In this document: piece by piece, positions 1 through 13,200 of the stretch
How the letters are laid out: each line of letters begins with the position of its first letter
Position numbering within the stretch: position 1 is the first letter of the stretch
From: Acanthaster planci
Lineage: Eukaryota; Echinodermata; Asteroidea; Valvatida; Acanthasteridae
NCBI RefSeq assembly: GCF_001949145.1
Contig: NW_019091503.1
Span: 162,730-226,729, forward strand
Reading direction: 5' to 3'
Length of the DNA stretch: 64,000 nt
Program-made: the position numbers and the translations under genes
Notes under the pieces: generated by a model
Told to the model about the DNA's origin: nothing
Seen by the model: the letters and a program-made list of their open reading frames with translations, nothing else
The model's database searches: none

Positions 1-159
1 AACAAATCAAACAGGGCCATCATCAGATGTTCCGAAATTCTCTGAAATCTACAAATGGCTTCACCACATTCAGTAACAACTACTAGAGACCACTCAGCAA
101 ATATCCCCTACCCCATTTGAAACCTCCTACCTAGGTTCCCTCTTCCACCCCCAACATAC

Positions 160-3100
160 CTGTTTTAATCCTTGGCACTCTCTTCGGTCCTGTTCTTGGC
201 CTTAGACGTGTCCGGTTCCCAGACTTCTGTTGCATATCAGCTAACCTCTCACTGTAAGTCTTTAAGACTCTTGGTGAAGTGTTGTCTACAGGTTTAGATG
301 CACCTGGTATTCTTTCAGTGCCTTTGTCAAGGAAAAATGTGCAGAATTTAAATCATGAAACTGAAAACTTCCACATTAAATATATTAAAAAAACAGAAAG
401 TATAAAAAAGTACAAAAAATATCTTGCAACAAGATACTATATACTCTGATTGAGTATTAGAAACCATGACAACACAAATGACATAGAACAAACAAATCAA
501 ATACAAATCCACTTAGTCACATCAACAACTGCTACTCCTACAAAGTTACCAATAATTCAGTGTCAATGTAGGTGTTCACTGAATTTGTTTCTCATTTTTT
601 GTTGAGAATATGAAAGAGGCTTTTAACCAAGATGTAAAATCTTACAGCAAGCCTCACAAAATACAAGAAAATCACGATTGAAAAACAGCCCAAAATGTTA
701 GGAAAATGTCGAAGGTGGAGTTGGACAATATTTCAGTCATATATCTAGATTTGAGATCTGAATATTTCCTCAGCCATAGAAGTAAACTAAATAATTATAA
801 AAAACAAAAATCACAGCTTACCATACAATCGTTGTTTTGCCTTAAGACTTTGTGATGAAGCTTTCCTTCCACCTGACTCTCCCTTCATCTCCTGTAGCAT
901 CTCAGTGTAAGTCTTCTGTCTCCTTGTTGACCCTCGCTGCTTCCTGGTGACCTCTGGCCTTTGAACCCTGACCACCTGATCAAATGGTTTAGGTCTATAG
1001 ACCTTTGCTGGTTCAGTCTTGCTTCCGTATTCCATTAAATCTCTGTCTTCCCCACTGATTTCTGAAATTCCATCTAGCATCATCAGATTACCTGAGTCTT
1101 TCAGTCCTTGACCAAGCCTATCAAATTTCTCCTTCCGTGGAATCGGACCTCTTGAACCAAGCTCCTCGGATTGCAATCTTACAGTCCAACTACCTTCCAA
1201 CTCTCCATGTTCCCTCTCCAGGCTATAGCCAAGCTCTCCACCTCTAGAAATTCTTGAATCCACCCTTTCATTACTTGCTCCCTGCCTCCAAGCCTCAGAC
1301 CTTCCCTTATACGCCCCACTGTCAATAAACAAGTACGTCCCCTTGTGCATCTGACTGCTTGGCAGTCTTTCAGATCTTAACGTCATCTCTGAGGTATCCA
1401 TCCTACTTGATGCTCCAGTTTCCCTGGATGATTTGCCTTTCCTCTTAGTGACAGATAGAGAAGCCTCCTCAGATGGAAGATGTGGTTTCTCAATGAACAT
1501 CTCTGCCATGAGAGCCTTAGCTAACTGCACTCTCTCACTGTGACTTGCTTCCATCATATCTCTGTCATCAAACAGATTAAATAAATAGAAGATCTGACCA
1601 AAGTCACACACTTTAATGAGTTAGTTCAATGAATTAGTTTTGATGAGTTAAAATGTAAGAAGCAAAGATAGTAATAAGCAATAACAGTTCAGACACTGCA
1701 GTTGAAAAATCTAAGGTTACATAATGAAACTGTTGTCCTACTTCTTCTTTCTGTCTCTTTCCTCCTCTTGTTTCCTGATTTCCTTCCATGATGAAGGAGC
1801 CTGATGACAAGAACAAACAGGGATGGTATAGCAAAAAGTGATTTAAGTAGATAACTACAGTCAGTGAGGCAATTTCTAAGTTGGCCATTAAGTCAACATG
1901 CCTACCACTATCAAACATAACATCGGTGATACTCATATCAATCGATTACTCAAAGTATTCCAAGAGAGATCAACTATTTCAGTAAGGTTTCAAAGGTAAA
2001 GAACATAGGTCTTGGTTGAATGTAGTCTTCATTAAGTTTGGATCCAGCTAATATAATCATTCAACTAAAATTCTTTCACCATTTTACTGTGAATCGGTTA
2101 GTACATGTGTCCATCTTTACATTTCATTCTCAGTTGTTTTGTCATTATTGCCTCATTCTACTAGCTGGGTTATGTTTTATGTTTCCTCTCAACACAGCAC
2201 TTTGCTTTCTCCATTTTGGACATGCTTGTTTTTGGTCAGTCTGTTTATCAGTCTTTTCAATTCCCTTACAGTTCTTACCACTGCCTCACTAGCCTTAGGT
2301 TGGTAGGGCTTATGTTCCTTCTCAATCAACAGCTCTCGTTGTTTCTTATATTCAGCAAGGTTCTTAGATCGTTGTGTCAATGCCCAGTCTCTCAGTTCCT
2401 TTCTTTCTTTCTCGCTTCTCTCAGCTGGTTTCTTCCTCGACAGCCCTCTATCAGCCACATCCTCATCTTGTCTTGGTGTCCGTGGTGTACTGAGAAGTTC
2501 TCTGATCTTGTCACTGCTGAGCCATGTGTAGTCTTGCACTTCAGGCTGTTCTGTCAATCTCCTGGATTATGACATTATAGAGATTTCGTAGACATCTTGA
2601 AATTCATCCTCTCGCTTCCAAGGGTTCAATCCTGCTTTACTGAGTGCTTACAAGTGACTTGTAGCTCAGACTGCAAATATTTTACAGCTATTAATCACAT
2701 AACACTGTAGGGACAATTTGTCCTTGCCTGTGTTTGTACTAACAACAGCTGAACACCTAGTAGCAAGACCACTTGCTATTAAACTTATTAACCCTAACAC
2801 TCCTCAGTCCTCCAACAGGTGAAGGATTGAGGAGGGTTAGGGTTAAAAGGGAAATAAAACTGTACATACAATGAGGCAAGGCGGGAAAAATGGTATTCTG
2901 TGTCCTTTATGTTGGAGGTCCTGAAGTATAAAAGGGATCAACTCAAAATGACAGAGTTTCCAGAAAAGTCCTTATCTTTTTGGTTTTTGTTACCTCTTCT
3001 GTATTTTCTTTCTTGCTGCTTTTTGTTGTTGAGTCGAGACACCCATCTTTCTTACGTCATTATCATCTCCTTCAGCAATGACCTCAGCAATGATGTCACT

Positions 3101-6100
3101 CACACCACTGATACCTGAGATACCTAAAGTTAAAGCAGTGTCATCTCCCCTGATAAAGGAAATTAAGGTGTTAAAATGTTATGGTCTACTCAGGTATCAA
3201 AAACCTACGCATTCTAAGGGTGGCTATAATGAGCAAGGCAATTACATGTACTTTTCTACTCCAATGTCAGCTATGAGTTCGTTAATGAATACATATGCTT
3301 GTCATTACAGTCAGGCAGCAAGGCCTGACATTTCAATCCGAACAAGATATTTTTAGTCAGGAATGCCTGATATAGAACTCTTCTAAACTGTTTCAACATT
3401 ATCCAGGTCTGTTTAATAAGGCCCTGATCATGTTATGAAATTCATATAAGGCAGTCTGAATTTACAAGAAACACTGTAATGCTACCATCAATTTCTTATT
3501 AAAGGAGCAATGTCAAAGCATAGTTCTACCTCTCAATCCCTGTTACATTCCCTTCTTCCTCTGTAACCATGGAAACCATTCCAGCCACATTTTGATCGTC
3601 TCCATGCTGTTTTTCTGCCTGTCTGGAGTCCTGGCTTCTTGCACTGTCTTCATGTGCTTGAACATCTAGTGCATGAGGACAATCTACCTCGCTGTGGTCT
3701 GATAACTGGTAGCCTTTCAGTGAGTAATCTGCCTTTGGTCTGGTGTCACTAGGCACCATGGCATCAGCTAGGTTCTCCACTGTATGCAACATCTAATTTT
3801 AGGGTGTAACATTCAAAGTATTATTTGAGATGAGTGGTTTAAGAACAGGCAGGCATGTAGACAACCAGGATTATCATTACCTTCCTTTCGGTTAGTGTCA
3901 ATTTTACAAATTGAAGTTTAAAAAAATGCTTTTGTTGAAAAGTCTGACACGAAGTCATTTCCAACAGTTCAATCATTTTCTGAATTTTTTACTTTTACAA
4001 GAGAGGTCATTTCAGAATATTGCCAAGTGGCTTAACATCATTTAAAAGAGAGATTTTATGAACCAAGGATTCTGTAAAGAACAAATGTAAATTAACAGTA
4101 GCTCAGGTGCCAAACCCTAAAACTATGAACTCTCAAAAACAGGTAATCTTTTTTAGTGGTTAGTATCGGAGATGGATCCATACCAGGCTTGTGTTCCTAA
4201 AATCTTGCTCAATATTGGCAGCTGATTCTTCAATGGCATTTAATTGCTGATCCATGTGGGCTAATCGTTGACTCAGTCTCTCCTTAGTGGATTGCCGTGT
4301 TGATTCACTCCGTGCCTTGTTCTGAGCAACTTGAAGACTAACAATCAAAATCAAAATGGACAGAAATTAAAACCAACAGTAACCATTTACATCTGTCATT
4401 TCCAATGAAGGAATCCTCTACTAACATCTCATCATACCAGGTTTCTTTGGTCTTTCTATCAAGAACCCTCAGAGTTACAGCATCAGGTCCTCCAGTCATC
4501 TCTGCCTCATCCTCAAACTGAACTTTAGGAGGAGTCTTCTTAGGGTGAGCGTCTTTAAGGAACAATGCATTGTAGTGCAGCTCAGCATTGGTTGGATGGG
4601 GGGTTGAGTTATCTTGAGTCTTCTCATCTGGGGGAGGGGCAGCCTGAGCAGGAGGGAGGGATGGAGACTGCTGACGATCTTTAGGAAGTGGTTCTGGAGA
4701 AGGTATGTCTCTGAGATCGATATCAACCACACTGATAAAGGAGCGACCCTTGGTTGTCTGTGCCGAATCCTAATAAACAAAAATATTGAGAATAAATGGT
4801 CCTAGATTTAAAATCAACAGACAAGTTGAGTTAGAAGTGTGTTCTGCATCAAGTCAGAATTCGGATCAAGTAGGATTCAAAACATTTGTCAGTGAAGATT
4901 CCCCAATCACATAGCCCGTCTACCACCAATAAAGAGGCCAAAAAGCCAAACCGATCACTCCAAAGCAAAGTTAGAGGACTATTTGTCCAGCCAACCTATC
5001 CCCATCCTTCCAATGAAAACAAAAACAATAGCTTTCCAAGGCTATATTTGCATATCACTATCTTTTAAACTTGGCAGCTGTAGACTAATAAAATAACAGC
5101 AATATCTGGAGCACTTTCCCACTACTTGAAGGCAAGAAAAGAAACAGTTCAAGAACAGATAAAAATCAATCAACACACCTTGCCAATCGCCTTATCCTGT
5201 ATGTCTGGTTGCTTATCAGAGGTGGAGGAACCAAAGCGAAGATTGAAGAAGATATCTGGAGCCAGTATCTGACCAGTATCAGATAGACCAGTAGCTGCTG
5301 CTGTGTACTGGGAAGTAGCATCAGTAACTGTAGGTGGATCTATACCAAAGGAGGGGGGGGGTTGGTGTATTTAACATTCATCATTTTGATCTTTCCTTGA
5401 AGCTAGTTATTATTCACTACATGTATATCAGCCATACCTGCCTTGGACATTCTCTTTATTAGGAACATTCCTGAATGCACAACAATCCTGTGGCTCATGT
5501 AACACTTTGTAGAATACTAAACTGCAACAAGTCACTAACTTCAGGAACGCTTAAGGTTTTGTGAAATATTCCTTCCAAAAAGATGGTAATACAAAACAGT
5601 TGACCTAACCACTATGTTACATCAAAATGGAACTGATACCCTTACCTACAACAATGGAGGACTGGCAAAAAGTACATTATCAACAAGAATACATGCATAC
5701 AGTCTGAAAAGCAAAGCAAAATTTTATAATTTAACCAGGCATTTGCAATACCAATACTTTCACGCAAACCAATAAAAGAAACAATTCACACTGCAGTGAA
5801 CAGGTTAAAGCCGTACTTACAATGAGGAAAGTCATCCTTTCCCATTGAGGTAGAAGCATTCTTTGTTTGTTTGGTTCCTGTGCTAATACCAGACTTTGGC
5901 TTAGTCTGTAATTTTTGGACGGTATCATAGTGAACCTGAGCTGCTGTCGGTAGGACTGATCTAGCATCTCTGTCCAGCAGCATGGCATCATAAGATCCTG
6001 GATAATATTAATCATAACAAGACTGCTGAATGACTCAGCCAGAGAATATGACCATCATTCATTTAGATCTTTTACAGTTTGCAACATAAGACTAATAAGA

Positions 6101-7214
6101 GGCCATTTGGGGAAGTCCCTGTGACTGGCTGGGTTGATTAGCCATTTTGATTCAATTGTCCATCACCAGGAAGACATTCAGTAAACTGCTACCAGTTTAC
6201 TGAAGGTAAAAACTCCCTTCCCTTTCTATTTTAACCATTTTCAAAGCTTCATTGTATATTCATTATTAGATTTTGACTATGTGGGAGCAAGACTCATTAA
6301 AAATACAAATGCTAATAAAGAGATAATTCAGAGAATAATAATGTTTTAACACAATGAAAAACATCCTGACTTCTTACCAGGCTTAATCGCATAGCCAGTC
6401 CCTAAATCTTCTCGTCTCATAGTCTGATCTTTCCCTTCTTCATCTTCCTCATCAGAATCCGACTCATCAACCTCGGAGCTCTTTCCTGGTTTCTCTGTAG
6501 TACCCTTCGATGTCTCACCCTCCTTAAAACACACAAATTTTACGGTCCTTATTCTTACAGAGGTATTTAATTAGGAAAAACTACTCAAATGTCAGTTCCA
6601 GCAGTTTTGGCTTTGGCTAAGTGGAACAAACTACTCCCAAATGGTTTTGAATGCAAATGTTCCTGCAAATATAGTGTGTTCCCAAGCTGCCTCAACGGAA
6701 ATAGTGTTTGTGACTAATTATACCAGATAGCATTCCTTTTAGAAGAGTTGGGCATTCAAATGTTTGGGATGTCTCTTTATCCTACAAATTTGTGAATATA
6801 AATATTAACCCTAAAACCCTGGGGTATGTGAAAAACTGTATTGATATTGACAGGTTCAGGATTAGAACGGTTAGATAACAAATTTGCTTTGATTGTTTCA
6901 AACAATATATCAGCTCTAACACAAGTCTTAGTGTAACAATTAGGGTATCTTGAAATGCACTGACCTTAGTTGATTCTACAAAGATAACTTTTCTCTTCTT
7001 GTCCTGGTCTACTTTAGTATCAGGAGCCACTCTTCCTTCCTCATTCTCCTGCTGTGTATCCTGTCTATTGCTGTGTAGTTTTTCACTAGGGTGAGGCTGA
7101 TCTTTTTGTAGCCGTGGAGTATCTCTCAAGTTCTGAGGTACAGCATCAGGTGTGTCTCCTGATTCAGTATGAGAAGTTGTTGGTTTTTTGTCTTGCTGTT
7201 GACGTCTTCTTTGT
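160..7214 (-). CDS. CPLANE1: CPLANE1 exons 20-31: C-terminal region with coiled coil
   Basis: Twelve exons encode the distal part. Exon 25 (4184-4329) carries a conserved coiled coil containing LSQRLAHMDQQLNAIEES. Exon 29 is a 59-bp exon (1742-1800), supported because it alone reconciles the phases of exons 28 and 30. Exon 27 begins at 3107 for the same reason. Two related YTEML/YSERL segments occur in exons 30 and 31, each followed by basic residues. The exon 31 donor (CAG|GTATGT) shows that at least one more exon lies outside the window. Confidence 0.82.
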
Positions 7215-10200
7215 CTGTTTGGATGAAAAGTTAAGGGTTATAAGGACTTTTAAAAGTACAAACAAAATACCTGTTGCTTAACAAAGGCTACATACATGTA
7301 GATCAACAACAGCTTAACCTGTTAAAATAACTGCATTCCCAAACAGCTCAATACACCTGAAACAGAGTGATTTGATACAATTCACTACAACCTGGGCCAT
7401 TTCCAGCAGTGCACCAGAGAATGTGATCCATAATTTGCATATTGTGTTGAATACATTATTGATCTTTTACAATAAAACATTAAGGCCATTGTTCACAGTA
7501 AGGGTGTGCAAGATTTGTGTTCAAGTTTCAATGATTTGTACCTTGTAGCATTAGTGAGATCGTTCTTCAGGTCAGCATGGAGAAGGGGGATAGGTGCAAG
7601 AACCTCAGGACCACTTCTTTCCTCCCTTCTCCCCTCCATCTGTTCTCGCGTCTCTCTAGCTCTCACAGCTGGATGCTTCTCTTTCTCTTGTCTTTGCCTC
7701 TTCTCAAAGGCATTCAGCTCCTCAACAGGAACAAACTGGCTGGATTTGGCATCTGTCTTAAGTTGAAAGAGGGGCAATGGGTGCCTAGGTGGGGGAATGA
7801 TGGGTGCTGTATATCTTGGCTCCATGTGGAGTAACGGGATAGGTGGAAGACTACTATCACTGTTCTGTGGTTGTTGCTGAGTGCCTGGGTGTAGCATAGA
7901 TATCAAGTGCCTCACAGGGTTCTCATAAGTCGGGGGAACTAAAGGTGGGATAAAGCTACTGTTTACACCAGGGCCTGTTCGAGCAGTTTTAGGCATGACA
8001 GTCTGGGCTGCTCCTCTATTGTTAAACTGGCCAGCATATGGTGCTGTGTTACTCATCTGTTGGTGATGGTACGTAATACCTCGATGCTGTTGGGCATTAT
8101 CATGTACCCTCTTGTGGGTGCTTGTCAGGGAAGGTCCAACACTCTGTGACACACCAATTCCCTGGGGTGGGGGAGGGTATCTAATCCCTGCACTACCCAA
8201 GGCTCCCTGCGCTAGTTTCTCAGGGGGTACTGTAAGTAGCAGTGGAACCTGCAGGGTATATTTCAGTGTTGACGTGTAGTTTGGTGGTGGAATACGATGT
8301 TCTTGGTTTGATTGTGTGGCATGAACATTGTTTGAGATGCTATTTTCCACACTTGGCCCAGAATGCATCCCATAAAGGTAGGCATTTGGCATGGAATCAC
8401 CAACATTACCCTCAAAATCCTTCAAGCTCAGCCGAGACATCACAGATTCATCATCTCCCACTGATGCAGCAATTCTTCTGGCTGATGTATTCTTGAAGTC
8501 CTGATGTCTTACATCATTTGGTGTGCTATGATGATCAGGCTTAAAGTCACTCCTATCAAAGTTTCTGACTGGTACATCAGTTGCTGACGGTACTGGTTTA
8601 GACTGGTTTAAACCAGCCATGTCCTGCTCTGACTGCACAACATGTACATCAGTTCCTATCCCTATGCTTTTCAAATTTCTCCCCCTTCTGTCTTGTGACA
8701 CATCAGAAGAAGTCTGCTCTTTGTGTAAAGATGAAGGCACACTCACAACCCCATGCCATGTTTGCATCAGTGGAGATGGTGCCTGAGTCTCTGCATCAAT
8801 ACCTTGGTTAGCAGGTAACTGAGTTGTGGTGCCACACCTTCCAGCACTATCTCTATTCAATGATCCTTCAGTGGTTGGCAGGTGAGGTTCAGGCTGGACT
8901 GAATCCGATTCAGTCTGCTGTACTTTGCTTCTAACTCCAAGTGGCTGTGACAAGTCTGAGGAAGCCAGATTTGTATGCAAATCCCTGTTGGCAAGACTCC
9001 CAGAGTTTGTCTTGTTTTTCTGCCCAAAATAAAGAAGAACAAGAATTCAAGTTTTCTATAACATGGATCCAAAATGTATGGTGAAATACTGCACACAAGA
9101 GTTTCCAAAATGATCAAATAGATAGGAAATTTCACACTGTGCATCTTTCCCACTGCTTCCTCTCCAACCCTTCCCCAAAACAAACACTTTTAACAAAATA
9201 TGAAATTAATCAGTGCTTAACAGATTAATCTAATAACTATTTTCACTTCCCAATATCTTACATGTACCTCCATCATTCTCATGAATTCTTCCCGGACAAT
9301 TCTCTTAACGTCTTCATTCTTCATGTCCAGATTCAAAGACTTGGAGCTCTCATCAAGGCTTTTGAGCTGACGCGGCAAGGTGTCATTTTTCCTACCATCT
9401 GCTTTGGGAGAGTCTGGCATTCCTTTCTTTGTGTCTATCAGCCAATTTGATGGCTCTTCAACTTCATCTAGAGAACTAATATCCAATGTACTGCTAGAAT
9501 TGCTGTCAGTGTAGTAAAACACATCATTGGTGATGATGCCTCTTGTTGACACCCTGTTGTCTCTTATAGACTGTGGAGAATGACTCAAATCTCTCATAGC
9601 TTTCTTCCTTCTGTCTTCAGATGATTCAGTATCAATTTCCTCTTGTGCATTGATTGCCTGTGATGTTGTCACATTCACTGATGAGTCACTGGCATCTGAC
9701 AGTTCTGTGGAATTTCTCCTGACTCTCCTTGCAGCTTGCTGTGTCTTCCGTCTTGCTTCCTTGAAGACGTCAGGGCTTTGGGCTCTCAATAAAAACTGAG
9801 TAATAAGCTCCTTGTTTGCTGATAAATGTCTTGGTGATGTTCTGCGATGTTCTTCAGTCACCTCTGGAAGCTGCCTCCTCTTTTTTGGCCTAGCACTGAT
9901 CGTCTCTTGTTTTACTTCATCAAGACTTGGACTCCCAATTTCCTTCATCTTCTTCTCCTTGATGTTTTTTTTGATCCGTTCTTTTTTTTCCAACTTCCTC
10001 CTATCATCATCATCATCAGTATCTGTATCAATCTTCGTAATCATTTTCTTTGATGCTCTCTTTGTTTTAGATTTTCTCAATCTCTCAGCACCAGGTTCTT
10101 CCTCTGCGACATTTACTTTGTCTCTGTCATTCTTTCGCTGTCCTTTTCTTAAGTTTCCAATATGAGCCTGTTGTACCTTGCCCGATTGAACAAGTGGTTC

Positions 10201-13200
10201 AAAAGGCAAGGTAACACTCCCTCCCTGTGCTATCGTAACAGTAACAGAGGAATCAGGAACTGATTGTTCCTCAAATAAGTCCAAGTAATACAGGTGATGG
10301 ATCAACCATAAGCTATTCAACACCAGCTGTTGCGGTAATCGGACTCTCAAAACTGCTTTAGATTCATCCCCATGCTCCTGAGTTTGTGCATAAACAGCCA
10401 ATTGCCTCTCAGCCCATCTTCCAAACCATTGCAACATCTCAGCTTTGCTTTTGTTTGCCTCACCAAGATTCAACACCACAGAGGAGTACGGTTGTAAGAC
10501 ACCCTCTTTGGATGAAGGAGGTTTTACTTTGTATTTTTGAGAGGGTGAGGTCTTTTCTTTATTTGGATCGACTGAGTTCAGGCTGCTACGACTGCCATGT
10601 TTCTGGAGTGAAATCAATTGTGGACTTTCTCCAATGTGATCGGGTTTGTGATGAAACATACTCTTGCTCCTAATGTGCCTGCTCTGATTTTCATCTCTAG
10701 CCTCATCTTTGAAGTTATCAGTCAAGGTGTCCTTACTTGCCATCCATGACTTAATCAAGGTAGAGGAATCTAATTCCACTGTAGGAAGCTTGGTGTTAAC
10801 GGACATCCTTCTAATAACAGACCCAAATTCCTTTTGTCTTAACTCGGAAGAGTATGCTTTGATCAGTGGCAGCTTAGGTTTGCTAGAAAAGGGGGCATTA
10901 TCTTGAACAATCTTGCCAAATGCCACGAGGAAGAATGTCTCCAAGAAGTCCAGATATCCCGGAGTGCTTTCAAACTCTCTTGAACCAACAATTGGATACT
11001 GAGTGCCTTCCTGCTTTGAACCAGTTGCTGTTTTATCTCTCTTGCCATCTGCACTGCCAAGATTCTTCTTTACTGTCACAGAAGCACCTGTTTCCAATTC
11101 TCGTACATCTCCTTTGACATCTTGTTGTTCTGCTTCCTTTGGAGGATCTTTCTCAGACAACTCCTCAAACACCTGCAGCTCACACATCCCTATTTCCACC
11201 TTCCTGTTACTCACAGTCATATTCCTCAGCTTGCACTGATATCGATAATGACTGTGAAGCGTCTCGTATCTGACAACTCGCTTATTCTCCTTCCCAGCAT
11301 CGGTAGACATCTTTACCACCTTTCGATCAGATTTTTCCCGTTTTCGTTTCAGTTTCACCATTAGACGCTGGAATTTCTCTTGAAGGAGTGGAGAAAGGTT
11401 TTCCATATTACCATGGAAGTGGCGGGCAAGGATAGCTACTGTTTTCTTAGTAGGAGTAAGCTCTGAGACAGCTGTTAGTAGGATGTCTTGGACCTCCTCT
11501 TCAAGATTCAGAAAGGATGAGAAAGGATGAAGATTGTCTGCCCACATCAAGATGTCTTCAAGGAGTTCACCATGTTTAGCAACTTCTGCATTATTCTGGG
11601 GCTGTCCAAAAAAAAATCATTTAAAAATTGAAAGTAAACTAACTAAAAATAATCAAAATCAAAGTGTAAAATTCTATCCTTGGAGATAATTGTTCTAAGA
11701 TTGTTTATTCATAATTAAATATCTTTCAAAAGACAGATTTTTCAGGTGTGCCCAAATCACTTAACTGTCTTAAGCTTTTTGGTCCATTTCATTTGTACAT
11801 ATAACTCACAAGATGACACATCAGCTGGATTTCTTTAAATTCAATCACATGGTTGGAAACAAACGTCTTGTATACTGGTATATTTCAACATATCTCACCT
11901 TAACATGCAGTGACCGCTCACGACTGGCCTGGTACTTCCGTACAGCTAGAGTGAGTTTATCACGCGAGTGTAACATCCACACAGTACAACATAAGTCACG
12001 GAATACTCGAAGTAGCTCAACAGTGCAAGGAGGAAGACTAAGAGAATCAATGCCAGTCTTGAGAAGATCCACAGGGAACCGGGCGTGGTCCACCAAAACA
12101 CTAGGGATTGGTATTGGGCAAATTTTCTGGAGATAAAAACAAAATATAGATACAGACATCTTGTCAGTAAGTATCTGTTTTCTGTGCCGAGATTCTTCAC
12201 TAATGAGCTGATTTTAGGGATCATATATATGTACTTCAACTGATGACTATGTCATGAATCAGTGGACAATCCTAAACAAAATGTGAAATCTGTGAACTGG
12301 TACTATGGTACACAATAATGTGAAACTGGATGAACTGGATAAAGAAAGCCATGTATGAAATGAACATGCAAAAGCTCGCACTGCCTGAATTATGAAAAAA
12401 TGAAAGCCAATTCATAATAAATGCTACAGGGCATAAACATTATACATCAACATGTAAAGTACACACACATGTAAATGCACAATTTATGATTTCTACCCAA
12501 ATTGTACAATGCACGTACATGTAGCTATTTCTACAAAGATCCTAAAAGAAAAGGTCAAAAATTTAAATCCTGCAGCTGCAGCCTGGCATAGGAAAAGTAA
12601 CTTAAGCTTTGGATCAAAATGGACGATTTAGAAAAAATAATATGGTTCAATTTTCATTTCTAAATATGTTAATTTCTTGATGCTTTTACTCTCACCTTCC
12701 TTCTCGCATCAACAGTTAACAGTAAGTCCAACTGTTGGACATACCATCGTGCACAAGGCAAGCTACACTTGGCTGAGTTAAGAACCAGCATGATGAGTTG
12801 AATCACATCATTGACTTCACGTCTCAAACTACTCTCATATAACACTTCTTCTGGATCAGAATCCTAAAATAAGTAGGAAAAAAATTCTGAAAAGATACAA
12901 CATATCAAGATAAAACAAAAGAAAAGTAACATTGACAAATTGGCAGATTGCCAGCACAGGGCAAGAAAGTATGGCACTCTAGAGGTTCCATGTTCCACCA
13001 CTGTACCTGCCAATTTTCTTTGTTCAACCCAAATTAATTGTTTTTGTTAGCAAAGAATGCTGATGTCTGGATACGATTGGATAGCTCATAATACTGGAAT
13101 TAGAGACCAAATGTTTCCTGCTTAAAGCCAAATACATACAAAAGGTTTTTTTATAATTAAATATCATACAAGTTTGTGACAGGTGTTGTGAAATCATTTT

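Noticed and set aside
1562-1593. CPLANE1 exon 30 starting at 1593
   Set aside because: It fits phase only if the 59-bp exon 1742-1800 is skipped. That small exon has clean splice sites and restores phase with the stronger acceptor at 1561.
2216-2572. Plus-strand open frame opposite CPLANE1 exon 28
   Set aside because: Shadow of the real minus-strand exon 2279-2561, which has good splice sites, phase and a charged helical protein.
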